This document shows, piece after piece, positions 1 through 6,960 of a DNA stretch of 8,812 nucleotides (position 1 is its first letter; each line of letters starts with the position of its first letter). This DNA is from Candidatus Cloacimonadota bacterium (GTDB taxonomy: Bacteria > Cloacimonadota > Cloacimonadia > Cloacimonadales > TCS61), in contig JAUVIJ010000070.1 in assembly GCA_030592835.1 (NCBI GenBank), positions 1 through 8,812 on the forward strand, written 5' to 3'. The position numbers were made by a program, and so were the translations under genes. Under the pieces are notes generated by a model, which saw only the letters and a list, made by a program, of their open reading frames with translations, was not told the origin of the DNA and ran no database searches.

Positions 1-22
1 AGGTTTTCCTGCCGCTTTTTTT
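1..22 (+). terminator. Right half of a probable intrinsic terminator cut by the window edge
   Basis: The window opens with AGG-TTTT-CCT, a self-complementary 3-base arm around a T4 loop. It runs straight on into GCCGC and then seven T residues (16-22). This is the form of the 3' half of a Rho-independent terminator. The matching left arm (GCGGC expected just before base 1) would lie outside the window, so only 3 stem pairs can be seen. If real, it ends a plus-strand transcript entering from upstream, or acts as an attenuator before the lipoprotein gene that starts about 10 bases later. It could also be a chance arrangement inside a coding frame, because two forward frames are open here. Confidence 0.45.
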
Positions 23-32
23 AAGAAATACA

Positions 33-779
33 TTGAAAATTTTCTTAATATTAGTTCTAATTGGGGTCATCCTTGCAGCTTGCAGTACAGATGAATCCTC
101 AATAACAGGAAATCACACTTCTTTAGTCCTAATCGATACTTATGATCTGGATATTCCTGAGCCATCCGATCTTTGTTTTGATGGAAACACAAATTCACTC
201 TGGACAGTAAGTGATAACTCCAATCTGGTTTACAACATTGATTTTGAAGGCAATATTTTGCAGATTTTATCTTATATTGGAGAGGATCTTGAAGGAATTA
301 CCCATGATCCTGTAACAAACAGCTTTTGGATAGTAGAAGAACTGGCAAGTGAATGTATAAATATTTCTAATTCCGGTGAAGAACTTGCCCGATATGATCT
401 CCCCATTCCTTCAGGCTCAAATAGTGGCGCGGAAGGAATTTTTATTAATGATCAAAATATTATATTCATATTAAAAGAAAAGAATCCTGGAATTTTTTAT
501 TCATTTGATTCTGATTTTAATGTTTTGGAAGAGATCCAACTCGATTTTGCTAATGATTTCTCAGGAATAACCTATGATGAAATTAGAAGTGGTTTCTGGA
601 TCGTAAGTGATGAGAATGAAAGCATCTATTTATGGGATCAGATTAATGGCGTCAGAGAACAGTATTCGCTCAATTTACCCAAAGCAGAAGGAATTGTTTT
701 TATTGCTGAAACAAATACATTTTACATTGTAAGTGACTCTGAACAAAAATTATATGAATTTCATTTGGAAGAAAGATAG
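33..779 (+). CDS. SdiA-regulated/YjiK-like beta-propeller lipoprotein
   Basis: Likely an outer-membrane-anchored beta-propeller lipoprotein. Residues 1-17 form a lipoprotein signal (short basic start, hydrophobic core, lipobox L-A-A-C with Cys17). Ser at +2 argues against inner-membrane retention. The body holds five repeat units at about residues 44-64, 86-106, 133-150, 176-197 and 218-237. Each is built like 'x-x-GI-x-x-D-x-x-x-N-x-FWIVSDE', 40-47 residues apart. This matches the SdiA-regulated (E. coli YjiK) family, whose biochemical role is not firmly known; some relatives resemble sugar- or ester-acting propellers. There is no internal methionine, so the start must be non-ATG. TTG at 33 gives a normal signal peptide, but only a weak AAGAA lies before it and the frame stays open to base 3, so a start outside the window is possible. 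It converges with the minus-strand gene cluster. Family confident, function unassigned. Confidence 0.78.
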   Translation: MKIFLILVLIGVILAACSTDESSITGNHTSLVLIDTYDLDIPEPSDLCFDGNTNSLWTVSDNSNLVYNIDFEGNILQILSYIGEDLEGITHDPVTNSFWIVEELASECINISNSGEELARYDLPIPSGSNSGAEGIFINDQNIIFILKEKNPGIFYSFDSDFNVLEEIQLDFANDFSGITYDEIRSGFWIVSDENESIYLWDQINGVREQYSLNLPKAEGIVFIAETNTFYIVSDSEQKLYEFHLEER

Positions 780-864
780 AATAATTTGTTGGAAGTTTTA
801 ATTTAACCCAAGGATTAATAAACCATTCACAAGATTTATCAGAGTTCTATTGCATTATCAGGGT
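780..864. other. Convergent intergenic junction without a clear terminator
   Basis: This 85-base AT-rich gap separates the ends of two convergent genes. I looked for a GC-rich hairpin with a T-tract in either direction and found none. TTTAACCC (near 800-810) and GGGTTTAA (near 861-868) can pair over only five bases across a loop of more than 50. Transcripts may therefore end by another mechanism, or run into the opposite gene. Confidence 0.6.
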
Positions 865-2115
865 TTAAGTCTTCAATTTCTTTTTCTCGGCTGCGGGAAA
901 CAATATATTATTCAGGATCAGTCTGTATCCCGGTGAATTCTTATGCAAATCAAGTATTGTTTCGGGGTCCCCAATGCGATGCTGATAATCTTCGGGATCA
1001 TGTCCTCCATAGAAAGTAAAAGTTCCTTTACCAAAATTTCCATGTAAATATTTAACTTCGTTTACTTCTGGAGATTCACCCATGATAATAACACTATTTT
1101 TTACATATTCCTTATGAAAAGAAGTTGTCTGACCTAAAAATCCATTTACAACATTTGTATGGCATTGTGTCAGCATCGTCGGTACAGGATCATATTTTGC
1201 AGAAAAATCAAATAATCTGAAATAATCAGCTTCAGGACCTCTTAATCTGGCATAATCGCTGGCATCAATTGAAGAAAATTCATACTGATAGGGATTAGTA
1301 ATGAGTTCAAAATCTTTGAAGGCAAATGTTCGTGAAAAGTCCAATCCGGTTTGGTAATCCGGATCAATATCATCTCCATCAAAAACTGCCGAGCAAATAT
1401 CCAGATCACGGGAAGCCATAGCAATATCAAAGGTGTCAGTTGCAGCACACATAGCGAAAAGAAATCCTCCCTTTTTTACAAACTGTCTGATCTTTTCTAC
1501 TACCTGATGTTTCAAGATCCAGACTTTGGAAAATCCCAATCGGTCTGCCATTTCTTCATTTATTCTTACTTCTTCCTTATACCAAGGGGCATTTCGAAAA
1601 CTTCCGTAAAATTTACCGAACTGACCGGTAAAATCCTCATGATGCAGATGCAACCAATCATATTCATTTAATTCTCCGGACAGTACTTCTTCATCCCACA
1701 AAGTGTCGTATTCTATTTCCGCGTATGTTAATACAAGTGTAACCGCATCATCCCACGGCTGAACATTAGGGGGAGTATAAACTGCTATTTTCGGTTCTTT
1801 TTCCAGAAAAATCGTATCCATGTTTGATGCGTCAATTTCAGCCTGGATCATAACCACATCGGCAGCAGAGATCAATTCATAATAAACGCCCCTGATGTTA
1901 CAAAGGTTTTCTATTTCAAAAGAATCGGGGATTAAATATGCCCCTCCTCGAAAATTAAGCAGCCATTTGACTACATAATCCTTCTGAAGAGCAGAAAAAG
2001 CAACACCATACGCTTTAAGATGATCGCTTTGCATTGAATCCATCGGAATTAGGATCTCAGCCAGCAAACCGCAACTGATCAATAAAATTATTAACAATAA
2101 TACTATAATTTTCAT
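865..2115 (-). CDS. Exported protein with a probable glutamine-amidotransferase-like fold; relatives sometimes labelled asparagine synthetase B
   Basis: An exported protein of 416 residues. Residues 1-19 form a signal peptide. It can be read as a lipoprotein signal (L12-I-S-C15) or as an ordinary signal cleaved after LLA (19), just before the conserved opening ILIPMD (21-26). Other landmarks are DHLKAYG (31-37), WLLNFRGG (51-58), a strand-like segment with TPP...PWDDAV (114-126), HLHHEDF (156-162), a nucleophile-elbow-like GGFLFAMCAA with Cys223, and a C-terminal block GKGTFTFYGGHDPEDYQHRIG (363-382) to NSPGYRLILNNILFPA. The Cys and later His arrangement resembles class I amidotransferase/ThuA-like folds; this is inference. 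I recall relatives in Bacteroidetes-type genomes carrying the name asparagine synthetase B. The sequence lacks the N-terminal Cys nucleophile and the SGGxDS ATP loop of that enzyme, so the name does not fit. It is the last gene of the cluster, 11 bases after the secreted-protein gene, with AGAAGAAGA before the ATG. Confidence 0.72.
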   Translation of the reverse strand: MKIIVLLLIILLISCGLLAEILIPMDSMQSDHLKAYGVAFSALQKDYVVKWLLNFRGGAYLIPDSFEIENLCNIRGVYYELISAADVVMIQAEIDASNMDTIFLEKEPKIAVYTPPNVQPWDDAVTLVLTYAEIEYDTLWDEEVLSGELNEYDWLHLHHEDFTGQFGKFYGSFRNAPWYKEEVRINEEMADRLGFSKVWILKHQVVEKIRQFVKKGGFLFAMCAATDTFDIAMASRDLDICSAVFDGDDIDPDYQTGLDFSRTFAFKDFELITNPYQYEFSSIDASDYARLRGPEADYFRLFDFSAKYDPVPTMLTQCHTNVVNGFLGQTTSFHKEYVKNSVIIMGESPEVNEVKYLHGNFGKGTFTFYGGHDPEDYQHRIGDPETILDLHKNSPGYRLILNNILFPAAEKKKLKT

Positions 2116-2117
2116 TA

Positions 2118-2126
2118 TCTTCTTCT
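2118..2126 (-). promoter_or_regulatory. Purine-rich ribosome binding site of the 416-residue exported protein gene
   Basis: On the minus strand the stop TAA of the upstream gene runs into AGAAGAAGA, then TA and the ATG (2115-2113). The purine run fills the whole intergenic gap. It supports the chosen start and suggests reinitiation after the upstream stop. Confidence 0.5.
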
Positions 2127-5123
2127 TTATTTGATTATAACAAACTTTCCTACTTTTATTTCCCCATTATCTTTATTTTTCACAGAATAAAGATAAACTC
2201 CCGGTGCAATCACCTGATTATTTTTGGATAATAAATCCCAGGGGGCAATGCCATTTGCTGAAATTCCAGTGTAGACTGCTTTGCTCATAGTTATTATGTC
2301 AATACTTTCTTCACCTTCATGATCAATAACATCAACAAGATCTCCAGCCAGAGTGAAGATTTTGATCTTGCATCTTTCAGGAATATTAATAAACCATAAT
2401 CTCCGGCTCTTATCGCCTTTCTCATCATGCTCCCTGCGTCCGTCAAAATTACTTAATCCCAGATAAGGATTAGGTATTACCAGTATCTTATCCATGTCAT
2501 TATTCGATTCAGGACCAGGGAATATAGTTTTCATGTTAGCATCGGCATCTCGACCGGATTCCAGTGATCCCAGATCATATTCAGGCATTCCCCGATCCCA
2601 GGCAGTTACAGCGACATAATATTCGATACCTTTCGGGGGATGTGAAATACTTGATTTATAAAATCTTCTGGATAATCTGTTTATTTTGTGTTTTTCATCC
2701 TCGACACCATTTGTTATATAGGCTTGCCCTCCATGCCCCGCTAAGGGTATCAAACCATCGTCGTATAAGGATAAATAAACTTCATCGCTGATATTATTGT
2801 CTTTAAAAAGAAGAACCTGATCATCGAAACTGAGGGAAAATGCATAATTTTGCAGACTTTCTGAATATTCAATCTCATAATTATAAATAGGATATCCAGA
2901 AATCGGATCACCAATTATGATCTTAATTAGTTGATAGTATTCGTCATAATGATAATAAAATGTGTCATTTTCCGATGCTGTTCTGATATTCCCAAATTCA
3001 TCATACTGGTTGGGTAGTCCTTTATCGAACCCCTGTTCTCCCCCGAAGTCAAAGAACTGATCCGATTGTTCATTAACCTGATAATCGATAATATCCTGCT
3101 CAGTATCAACCTTATCCCATTTTTCAAATAGCATCCAGTTTTCCCGGGAACCACTCCCCGTTCGTCCATAAAGATTATATCCCTGAAAATCGTGCCTGAG
3201 ACGGTACCCGGTCCATGGATTCACCAGAGCATTCTGGTTTTCATTTCCATTATTCCAGTTTTCGGGCCAGAAATTTTCCAGCATAATTTCTTGTATTTCC
3301 GGAGTGAAATTTGCAATATAACTGTCCAGATCAGAATACAGGGATTGCCAACCTATCTGATCTTTGTTTACAATTGTCAGATCGACATTATCCATTTCGG
3401 ATCTATTGTCCCAATAAACCTCTATAGCATTTCCATTATTAACCTGTTTTACAAATGTTTTTGGTATCAGGGGCGGCTCAGGGGCTACATAATGAATAAA
3501 GGTGTCGGGAAGGATTACTGTTTCCAGATCCTGAGCTTTTCCATAGATGATCTTCGACCATGAAGACTGATTTTTCAATTCCAGCAGTGAATTCCCCGGA
3601 AAGATCCCGATAACTATCTTCATCGTATTACCTGGCGATAAATTCCAAGATGCTGAAGTGGGATTAGATAATCCATTCATATCGCCAAAAAAACCAAATA
3701 AATATCTAGTATCATCAGGATTACCTATTTGGGAATTGGGAAAATCACGTAAAGAAGTGTATTTTGTATCCTCCGGATTTCTATCCGTTAATAACCAGTA
3801 TTTCTGATTTGCTGTAAGTCCTGTAGGGGTGAAGTCAAGAGGATCATAATCGTCAGGTCCATCGCCACGATTCCAGTACCAGCAGGCAAAATCAAGTTGC
3901 TCGGGATCGGGGCTACAGACTCTTGAACCGATAAAACCAGTCGTCAGTCCTGAATCTTTGTCTTCGTCATAAGTATAAGCGAATTCATAACTCTCACCCG
4001 CTACATAACTGCTGATATCATCTAATGATCTTTCATTACCTCCCCAAGCCTGAGGACCGACATCAGAATCCATATAAACACCCATTGCACAATCATATAG
4101 TGTATCTAGTTCATTCATGTTAGTAATGTTAAACTCTACATACACCAGGTTTTTGATATAATCATAGCTCCACTGGTAGCTCATTTGTCTCACCCTGACA
4201 TTTAAGGGAATATGAGCATTCAGATTTTTTTCACTTCCCCAATCCCTTTCACCAGGAGTGCCAAAAGGGCTATAGTCATAATAAAATGAAATATAATCCT
4301 GTTCTGAAACAGGATAACCATCCTCATCGATCAGGGTGTCATTATCATCATCCTGTGGTTGAGAAAAATTATAATTTGAGTTCGTATTATCGCCAAGATT
4401 CACAAATCCCAGAGGGAACCAGATATCCAGATTATCACGTATCAGGGTGAATTGATTATCCGAGAACTGATGAATCCATAACTCTCCCATGTTTGAGAAT
4501 ACATTCGGAAGTTCCAAATCATTACGAAAAGGAAAACTATATCCTGCCGGATCTTCATCTATCAGACCATCTCCATCATCATCTTCACCACGGCGATTAA
4601 CTCTCGTCGAAGTCGATAAAATATTATCCATACTATTGTATGTTAGGTATTGTTCTTCAAGATTTGTTTCCAACGGATTGTATGCTGGCAGAAATTCGTA
4701 TATTTCATAATGCCCGTCAATACCAACAGAGACCAGTGTATCCACAACCGGTATCAGATCAGGTGTCCAACCATTTATGGTGTCTCCAAAAGCAACAATA
4801 TCGTTATTACTTCCTGCATCAGGTAACCAGTATAATTTTCTCTGGAAATTATCCCGTCTGAATTTCTTGGCTCCAAACCATAATCCACCGAGAAAAAGAT
4901 AATCGATGGCACTTCCACCAGGATATTCCAGTGATGGCCAACGTGGTGTGTTGCGTCCTGATCCAAAAAAACCATAATTGCTTACCCTCAGCCAGATATT
5001 ACCCACATTATGATATTTTGTGATATCAAGTTTTTTATTCCCTTGAAGATCTGACACATTTTCTGCTGATAAAATTATCATAACTGTAATTATAATAATA
5101 GTGGTAAAAATTAATTTTTTCAT
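2127..5123 (-). CDS. Large secreted protein with calcium-loop motifs and a type IX-like C-terminal sorting domain
   Basis: A 998-residue exported, probably surface-bound protein. Residues 1-20 are a signal peptide (KK, long Ile/Val core, LSA). The N-terminal segment 41-85 (N-x-W-x-x-VSNYGFFGSG ... YPGGSAIDYLFLGGLWFGA) is a pattern I associate with large exported proteins of FCB bacteria. Two Asp-rich loops, EDDDGDGLIDED (180-191) and DDDNDTLIDEDG (258-269), have the spacing of calcium-binding EF-hand/thrombospondin-3-like turns. The central part is rich in aromatic and Asn/Asp residues, with no catalytic motif I recognise. The C-terminal ~117 residues start VIPNPYLG (about 882), include KIKIFTLAGDLV and APGVYLYSV, and end KVGKFVIIK. 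This is the FlgD-like Ig fold and tail typical of type IX secretion cargo, so export by that route is inferred. It lies 9 bases after hemW and 11 before the next gene. Substrate and role are unknown; an adhesin, S-layer-like protein or extracellular hydrolase would all fit. Confidence 0.8.
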   Translation of the reverse strand: MKKLIFTTIIIITVMIILSAENVSDLQGNKKLDITKYHNVGNIWLRVSNYGFFGSGRNTPRWPSLEYPGGSAIDYLFLGGLWFGAKKFRRDNFQRKLYWLPDAGSNNDIVAFGDTINGWTPDLIPVVDTLVSVGIDGHYEIYEFLPAYNPLETNLEEQYLTYNSMDNILSTSTRVNRRGEDDDGDGLIDEDPAGYSFPFRNDLELPNVFSNMGELWIHQFSDNQFTLIRDNLDIWFPLGFVNLGDNTNSNYNFSQPQDDDNDTLIDEDGYPVSEQDYISFYYDYSPFGTPGERDWGSEKNLNAHIPLNVRVRQMSYQWSYDYIKNLVYVEFNITNMNELDTLYDCAMGVYMDSDVGPQAWGGNERSLDDISSYVAGESYEFAYTYDEDKDSGLTTGFIGSRVCSPDPEQLDFACWYWNRGDGPDDYDPLDFTPTGLTANQKYWLLTDRNPEDTKYTSLRDFPNSQIGNPDDTRYLFGFFGDMNGLSNPTSASWNLSPGNTMKIVIGIFPGNSLLELKNQSSWSKIIYGKAQDLETVILPDTFIHYVAPEPPLIPKTFVKQVNNGNAIEVYWDNRSEMDNVDLTIVNKDQIGWQSLYSDLDSYIANFTPEIQEIMLENFWPENWNNGNENQNALVNPWTGYRLRHDFQGYNLYGRTGSGSRENWMLFEKWDKVDTEQDIIDYQVNEQSDQFFDFGGEQGFDKGLPNQYDEFGNIRTASENDTFYYHYDEYYQLIKIIIGDPISGYPIYNYEIEYSESLQNYAFSLSFDDQVLLFKDNNISDEVYLSLYDDGLIPLAGHGGQAYITNGVEDEKHKINRLSRRFYKSSISHPPKGIEYYVAVTAWDRGMPEYDLGSLESGRDADANMKTIFPGPESNNDMDKILVIPNPYLGLSNFDGRREHDEKGDKSRRLWFINIPERCKIKIFTLAGDLVDVIDHEGEESIDIITMSKAVYTGISANGIAPWDLLSKNNQVIAPGVYLYSVKNKDNGEIKVGKFVIIK

Positions 5124-5129
5124 AGTATG

Positions 5130-5134
5130 CCCCT
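5130..5134 (-). promoter_or_regulatory. Strong Shine-Dalgarno for the 998-residue secreted protein, overlapping the hemW stop
   Basis: Reading the minus strand, the hemW stop TAG is followed by GGGGCATACT and the ATG (5123-5121). AGGGG, whose first two bases are the AG of the stop codon, sits six bases before the start. A terminating hemW ribosome would therefore cover this site, a layout suited to coupled translation. Confidence 0.65.
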
Positions 5135-6266
5135 ACATGAACTCACACAAAATCTCATTACTGATGAAATATGCTTTAGGGCTTAATCTTATCAAGTTGT
5201 TTTTAATTTCTATAAAACCTGATCTCTTATATTTTTCAATCAGATTCCGATATTTGTCTATAAAGTCATTATTAAACTTAGTTCGAAATTTATCTAAATT
5301 CAATCCATTTACAGTTCTCAATTGTAACATTATATACTCTTTTTCATGGGTTTCGGGAGTGATCAATTCTTTCTCCGACATAATTTTACCCTGGTTTATT
5401 TTCTCCCGATATTTAATAAGATCATTCGGATTCATATATCTAAGACCCGGCAGATATCCCGATGCGGAAGGTCCCAACCCGATGTAATATTGATCGTTCC
5501 AGTAACTGATATTGTGTTGTGATTCTCTATTTTTAAGGGAAAAGTTAGAGATTTCATATTGATTATATCCTAAATTTAATAACATCTCACGGATAGAGAA
5601 ATAGAATTCTGCCAAAATATTATCCTCCGGAATCTTATGCTTAAATTTAAACAATGAACTGCTTTTTTCCAGACCAAGTAAATAAGTCGAAATATGTTGT
5701 GGTTCAAGTTTAATTACCTGTTTTACAGAATGGATAACTTCTTCGATCCTCTGTCCAGGTAAACCGTACATCAAATCCAAAGAAATGTTATCAAAACCTG
5801 ATTTTCGTATAATTCTAACTGCTTCTATTGTCTCAGAAGATTTATGTAAACGATTCAGCAGTTTTAATTCAGTGTCAAGAAAGGACTGAGCACCAAGACT
5901 GATCCTGTTCACCGGGAGTTCTTTCAGTTTCTGAAGATAATCTTCATTAACATCGATCGGATTCATTTCCAGAGTAATTTCAACAGTTTTATCAAGATTG
6001 AATCCGCGGAAAATATCCTGAAGTTGAGAAGAGGATAATAACGATGGTGTCCCACCTCCCAGGTAAATAGTAAGGGGTTTTATGAAAAAAACTTTGTGGA
6101 AACAGGAAATTTCCTTCAGCAGGGTCTCAACATAAAAACATCCGGATTCAGGATTAAAAGGAATGGAATAAAAATTACAATAGCTACATTTCCGATGACA
6201 AAAAGGGAAGTGGATATAGACATGCTGGATTTCTAATTTTTTCAATTTTCGGTTTCTATTCGGCAA
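5133..6266 (-). CDS. hemW: Radical-SAM heme chaperone HemW
   Basis: HemW is a cytoplasmic radical-SAM protein that binds heme and is thought to hand it to heme enzymes. It was formerly called HemN-like coproporphyrinogen oxidase. The [4Fe-4S] motif is C23-x3-C27-x2-C30-x-F32. The Phe after the third Cys, where HemN has a fourth Cys, marks HemW rather than true HemN. Further motifs are YLGGGTPS (68-75, SAM-binding glycines), NRISLGAQSF (120-129), DLMYGLPGQ (164-172), YEISNFS (237-243), HNISYWNDQYYIGLGPSASG (251-270) and RTVNGLN (317-323), followed by the C-terminal winged-helix-like domain. The length is normal for the family. No ATG precedes residue 101, so the start is non-ATG. TTG at 6266 overlaps the rph stop by 11 bases. 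An in-frame TTG at 6245 would leave a 10-base gap and places the Fe-S motif at a more usual distance from the N-terminus. The next gene follows 9 bases later. Confidence 0.93.
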   Translation of the reverse strand: MPNRNRKLKKLEIQHVYIHFPFCHRKCSYCNFYSIPFNPESGCFYVETLLKEISCFHKVFFIKPLTIYLGGGTPSLLSSSQLQDIFRGFNLDKTVEITLEMNPIDVNEDYLQKLKELPVNRISLGAQSFLDTELKLLNRLHKSSETIEAVRIIRKSGFDNISLDLMYGLPGQRIEEVIHSVKQVIKLEPQHISTYLLGLEKSSSLFKFKHKIPEDNILAEFYFSIREMLLNLGYNQYEISNFSLKNRESQHNISYWNDQYYIGLGPSASGYLPGLRYMNPNDLIKYREKINQGKIMSEKELITPETHEKEYIMLQLRTVNGLNLDKFRTKFNNDFIDKYRNLIEKYKRSGFIEIKNNLIRLSPKAYFISNEILCEFM

Positions 6267-6948
6267 GAGATTTCTTTTGAATCTTAATCAGTTGTTGTAT
6301 ACCCAGTTTAGCTGTTTTCAGCATTTTATCCAATTGCTTTTGAGAAAAAGCGGATCCTTCGGCAGTACCTTGCAATTCTACAAAATCACCGCTTTCTGTC
6401 ATAACCACATTCATATCGACTTCCGCACTTGAATCTTCATCGTAATTAAGATCAAGGACAATTTCATCTTTTACTATGCCAACACTTATAGCAGCGACTA
6501 ATTCCTGAAGTGGATTCTGAGTGATTTTTTTTTCTTTAATCATTTTCTGGAAAGCATCGTGTACTGCTATACAGGCACCGGTAATAGCTGCCGTTCTTGT
6601 GCCGCCATCTGCCTGAAGAACATCACAATCTACATATAAAGTGTAACCCGGTAATTTTGTCCTGTCGATCACGGATCTTAGAGCGCGACCTATTAATCTC
6701 TGGATTTCCAGACTTCGGGAGTTGGCTTTCCCCCGTTCACGGCGGAATCTCTGATTAGTAGCCCCTGGAATCATACTATATTCGGCTGTCAACCATCCTT
6801 CCGGAGGATCCGAATGTAGAAGAAATCCCGGCACATTTTCATCTATACTAACAGTACATATAACTTTAGTATTACCAGTCTCGATCAGAACTGATCCCTG
6901 AGGATAAAGCAGATAATTTCGGGTTATTCTAGTTTTTCGTTTCTTCAT
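6256..6948 (-). CDS. rph: Ribonuclease PH
   Basis: A phosphate-dependent 3'-5' exoribonuclease that trims tRNA precursors and other RNA 3' ends; the family assembles as a hexameric ring. Recognisable blocks are GSVLIETGNTKV (18-29), WLTAEYSMIPGAT (52-64), RSLEIQRLIGRALRS (78-92), DCDVLQADGGTRTAAITGA (107-125, with Arg118 the phosphate-binding position), EDSSAEVDMNVVMTESG (171-187, with Asp172 and Asp178 at the catalytic sites) and ELQGTAEG (191-198). At 230 residues it is slightly short. It begins directly at ...TRITRNY, without the usual R-x-x-GR...RPV opening of about eight extra residues. An in-frame TGA (the dprA stop) just before the ribosome site rules out an earlier start. The ATG is preceded by GGGGAATT, 12 bases after the dprA stop, and the 3' end overlaps the proposed hemW start. 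RdgB, a common neighbour of rph, is absent. Confidence 0.95.
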   Translation of the reverse strand: MKKRKTRITRNYLLYPQGSVLIETGNTKVICTVSIDENVPGFLLHSDPPEGWLTAEYSMIPGATNQRFRRERGKANSRSLEIQRLIGRALRSVIDRTKLPGYTLYVDCDVLQADGGTRTAAITGACIAVHDAFQKMIKEKKITQNPLQELVAAISVGIVKDEIVLDLNYDEDSSAEVDMNVVMTESGDFVELQGTAEGSAFSQKQLDKMLKTAKLGIQQLIKIQKKSLAE

Positions 6949-6952
6949 AATT

Positions 6953-6956
6953 CCCC
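6953..6956 (-). promoter_or_regulatory. Shine-Dalgarno for rph
   Basis: The minus-strand gap between dprA and rph reads AATTGGGGAATT and then ATG. GGGG(A) lies only four bases before the start codon, and the flanking AATT arms are self-complementary, leaving the G run as a small loop. It fixes the rph start, since the TGA of dprA lies in the rph frame just upstream. Confidence 0.55.
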
Positions 6957-6960
6957 AATT

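Noticed and set aside
2..94. End of an upstream protein in the second forward frame (GFPAAFFKKYIENFL...)
   Set aside because: It looks protein-like for about 15 residues, but it would overlap the lipoprotein signal region by 62 bases out of frame. With only 30 codons visible it cannot be told from chance.
865..2115. Asparagine synthetase B
   Set aside because: There is no N-terminal catalytic Cys after the initiator Met and no SGGxDS pyrophosphatase loop. A signal peptide is present and the length is well below the usual 500-600 residues of AsnB.
2564..4975. Short open frames on both strands inside the 998-residue protein gene
   Set aside because: All lie within a long intact frame with a signal peptide and sorting domain. 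Their translations show no domain and their composition is that of shadow frames.
5101..5487. Forward-strand open frame opposite the hemW end
   Set aside because: It is antisense to conserved hemW sequence and has no recognisable motif or ribosome site. The other plus-strand frames inside 865-8812 were set aside for the same reasons.
5133..6266. Oxygen-independent coproporphyrinogen III oxidase HemN
   Set aside because: The Fe-S motif is CxxxCxxCxF, without the fourth Cys of HemN, and the length of about 377 residues fits HemW rather than the roughly 450-residue HemN.
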